The position numbers were made by a program, and so were the translations under genes. Shown in pieces: positions 62,803-64,000 of a stretch of DNA of 64,000 bases. Source of the stretch: Bog-756 sp963725275 (GTDB lineage: Bacteria > Actinomycetota > Acidimicrobiia > Acidimicrobiales > RAAP-2). The notes under the pieces were generated by a model. The model ran no database searches and was not told the DNA's origin. It worked only from the letters and a program-made list of their open reading frames with translations. Within the stretch, counting starts at the first letter, position 1. The number at the start of each line of letters is the position of its first letter. The stretch spans positions 248,001 to 312,000 of the forward strand of contig CAVRXS010000004.1 of the NCBI GenBank assembly GCA_963725275.1, read 5' to 3'.

Positions 62803-63923
62803 GCGGGAGCGTGCCGACCGAGGCACCCCCTCCCGATCCCCTCACGTCGGCCACCTACGCCGCCACGGGGGTGGACGTCGATGCCGGCCGGCGGGCGGTC
62901 GATCTCATCCTCCCGATGGTCGCCTCGACCCGGCGCGCCGAGGTGCTGGGCGATGTCGGCGGCTTCGGTGGACTCTTCGGTCTCGACACCGGCCGGTACG
63001 ACCACCCGGTCCTCGTGGCGTCGACCGACGGGGTCGGGACCAAGGCGGCGGTGGCCCGGGCCGTCGACCGGCTGGACACCATCGGCATCGACCTCGTCGC
63101 GATGTGCGTCGACGACCTGGTCTGCCAGGGCGCCGAGCCGCTCTTCTTCCTCGACTACATCTCGACCGGCGCACTCGAGCCGTCCCGGATGGCCGAGCTC
63201 GTGTCCGGTGTGGCCGACGGGTGCCGGCAGGTCGGTGCCACCCTGCTCGGCGGCGAGATGGCCGAGCATCCGGGCATCCAGGAGCCCGGCGAGTTCGACC
63301 TGGTCGGCTTCGCGGTCGGCGTGGTCGAGCGCGATGCCATCCTCGGTCCCTCCCGGGTCTCGCCCGGTGACGTGCTGGTCGGACTGCCCTCGCTTGGGCT
63401 CCGCTCGAACGGCTACACGCTGGCCCGCCACGTCCTGCTCGAGCGGGCCGGGCTCACCTTCGACTCGCCGGCCTGGCCCGGAGCGGCGACGACCGTGGCC
63501 GATGAGCTCCTCCGACCCTCGGTCATCTACACCCCGGCCGTGCGGGCCGCGCTCGATGCCGCCGAGGTCCACGCGGCTGCGCACATCACCGGGGGAGGGC
63601 TCGAGGAGAATCTTCCCCGCGCCCTGCCGCCCGGATGCCGAGCACTCGTCGATTGGGGGACCTGGGAGGTGCCGCGGATCTTCGGCGAGATCCGCCGGCT
63701 CGGCCCGGTCGACGACGACGAGATGGTCCGGGTCTTCAATCTCGGTCTCGGCATGATCCTGGTGGTCGCGCCCGACAGTGCCGACGACGCTCTTGGCGCG
63801 CTCTCCGGGGCCGGCGTGCCCGCGGTCACCGTGGGCCGGGTCGTTGCGGGCGAACGCGGTGTCGACCTGGTCGGTCCCGCGCTGTGGCACGACGACGGCG
63901 GATCCGGGACGGGCGGTCGGTGA
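62799..63923 (+). CDS. purM: Phosphoribosylformylglycinamidine cyclo-ligase
   Basis: A 374-aa AIR synthetase. TSATYAATGVDVDAGRRAVDLI, LVASTDGVGTKAAVA (ATP site), MCVDDLVCQGAEPLFFLDYISTGAL, GGEMAEHPG, GLPSLGLRSNGYTLAR, AHITGGGLEENLPR and VFNLGLGMILVV. It uses GTG 62799 overlapping the purF stop (GTGA). Normal length. Confidence 0.96.
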   Translation: MSGSVPTEAPPPDPLTSATYAATGVDVDAGRRAVDLILPMVASTRRAEVLGDVGGFGGLFGLDTGRYDHPVLVASTDGVGTKAAVARAVDRLDTIGIDLVAMCVDDLVCQGAEPLFFLDYISTGALEPSRMAELVSGVADGCRQVGATLLGGEMAEHPGIQEPGEFDLVGFAVGVVERDAILGPSRVSPGDVLVGLPSLGLRSNGYTLARHVLLERAGLTFDSPAWPGAATTVADELLRPSVIYTPAVRAALDAAEVHAAAHITGGGLEENLPRALPPGCRALVDWGTWEVPRIFGEIRRLGPVDDDEMVRVFNLGLGMILVVAPDSADDALGALSGAGVPAVTVGRVVAGERGVDLVGPALWHDDGGSGTGGR

Positions 63924-64000
63924 ACGCTCCCCTTCCCGATACCGAGCGAGGAGCATTCGGTCAAGCCGCTTCCTCAAGCCGGATAGCACGAGCAGCTGTT
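63924..64000. other. Window tail after purM, no gene recognised
   Basis: Contains GAGGAG near 63949 that could serve a gene starting beyond or near the right edge, but no ATG, GTG or TTG in a convincing frame follows within the window. Confidence 0.3.

Overview
The window is GC-rich, densely coded DNA from an actinobacterium. Pointers are a mycothiol-dependent maleylpyruvate-isomerase-type enzyme, a mycofactocin-coupled SDR, an actinobacterial dnaK-grpE-dnaJ-hspR-clpB operon, a mycobacterial-type EtfD membrane Fe-S oxidoreductase, an AIM24 protein and many GTG starts. A lineage near Acidimicrobiia is my best guess, but no rRNA is present to confirm it.

Layout. 0-5.8 kb: partial dienelactone hydrolase, an EEP-family hydrolase, an acetyl-CoA hydrolase/transferase, an alpha/beta hydrolase and Lon. 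5.9-8.9 kb: two orphan OmpR-type response regulators flanking a crcB pair (fluoride channel). 9-16.5 kb: pgi, fatty acid desaturase, PaaX-like regulator, mycofactocin-type SDR, sulfatase, membrane protein. 16.8-28.1 kb: HtrA protease, SnoaL-like protein, methyltransferase, two DUF202 proteins, thiolase plus DUF35 partner, CutA, MFS exporter, GAP protein, AIM24 and DegV proteins. 28.2-35.6 kb: an accessory, partly lower-GC block with two TetR-like regulators, a candidate small RNA and a small catabolic set (enoyl-CoA hydratase, 2Fe-2S ferredoxin, Rieske oxygenase, two-domain class III CoA-transferase), ending at tRNA-Gly(CCC). 35.8-44.1 kb: dcd, etfD-like gene, cyclic-nucleotide-binding protein, two membrane proteins, amt-glnB, gpm, pRiA4b ORF-3-like protein. 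44.6-51.3 kb: heat-shock operon. 51.4-63.9 kb: purine cluster purA-D-B-C-S-Q, a convergent small gene, purL, a convergent PHP gene, purF-purM.

Working together. The purine genes are chained by 1-8 bp start/stop overlaps and cover much of IMP/AMP synthesis; purE/K, purN and purH are not here. The heat-shock operon carries its own repressor gene, hspR, and a partial HAIR-like site overlaps the dnaK -10. The most interesting part is the 29.7-35.6 kb catabolic set. Three 17-bp operator-like sequences (YGAGWC-N5-GTCTCR) each sit 0-1 bp from a -10 element that itself lies exactly 6 nt from a start codon, either of the gene or of a short upstream ORF ending at the gene start. This looks like a compact regulon of the TetR encoded inside the set.

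Quality caveat. Six genes (lon, a response regulator, a paaX-like gene, a SnoaL-like gene, clpB, purD) each carry one extra base that breaks an otherwise good reading frame. Because purD, clpB and lon sit in intact contexts, consensus sequencing error is the simplest explanation. I list them over their full repaired extents.
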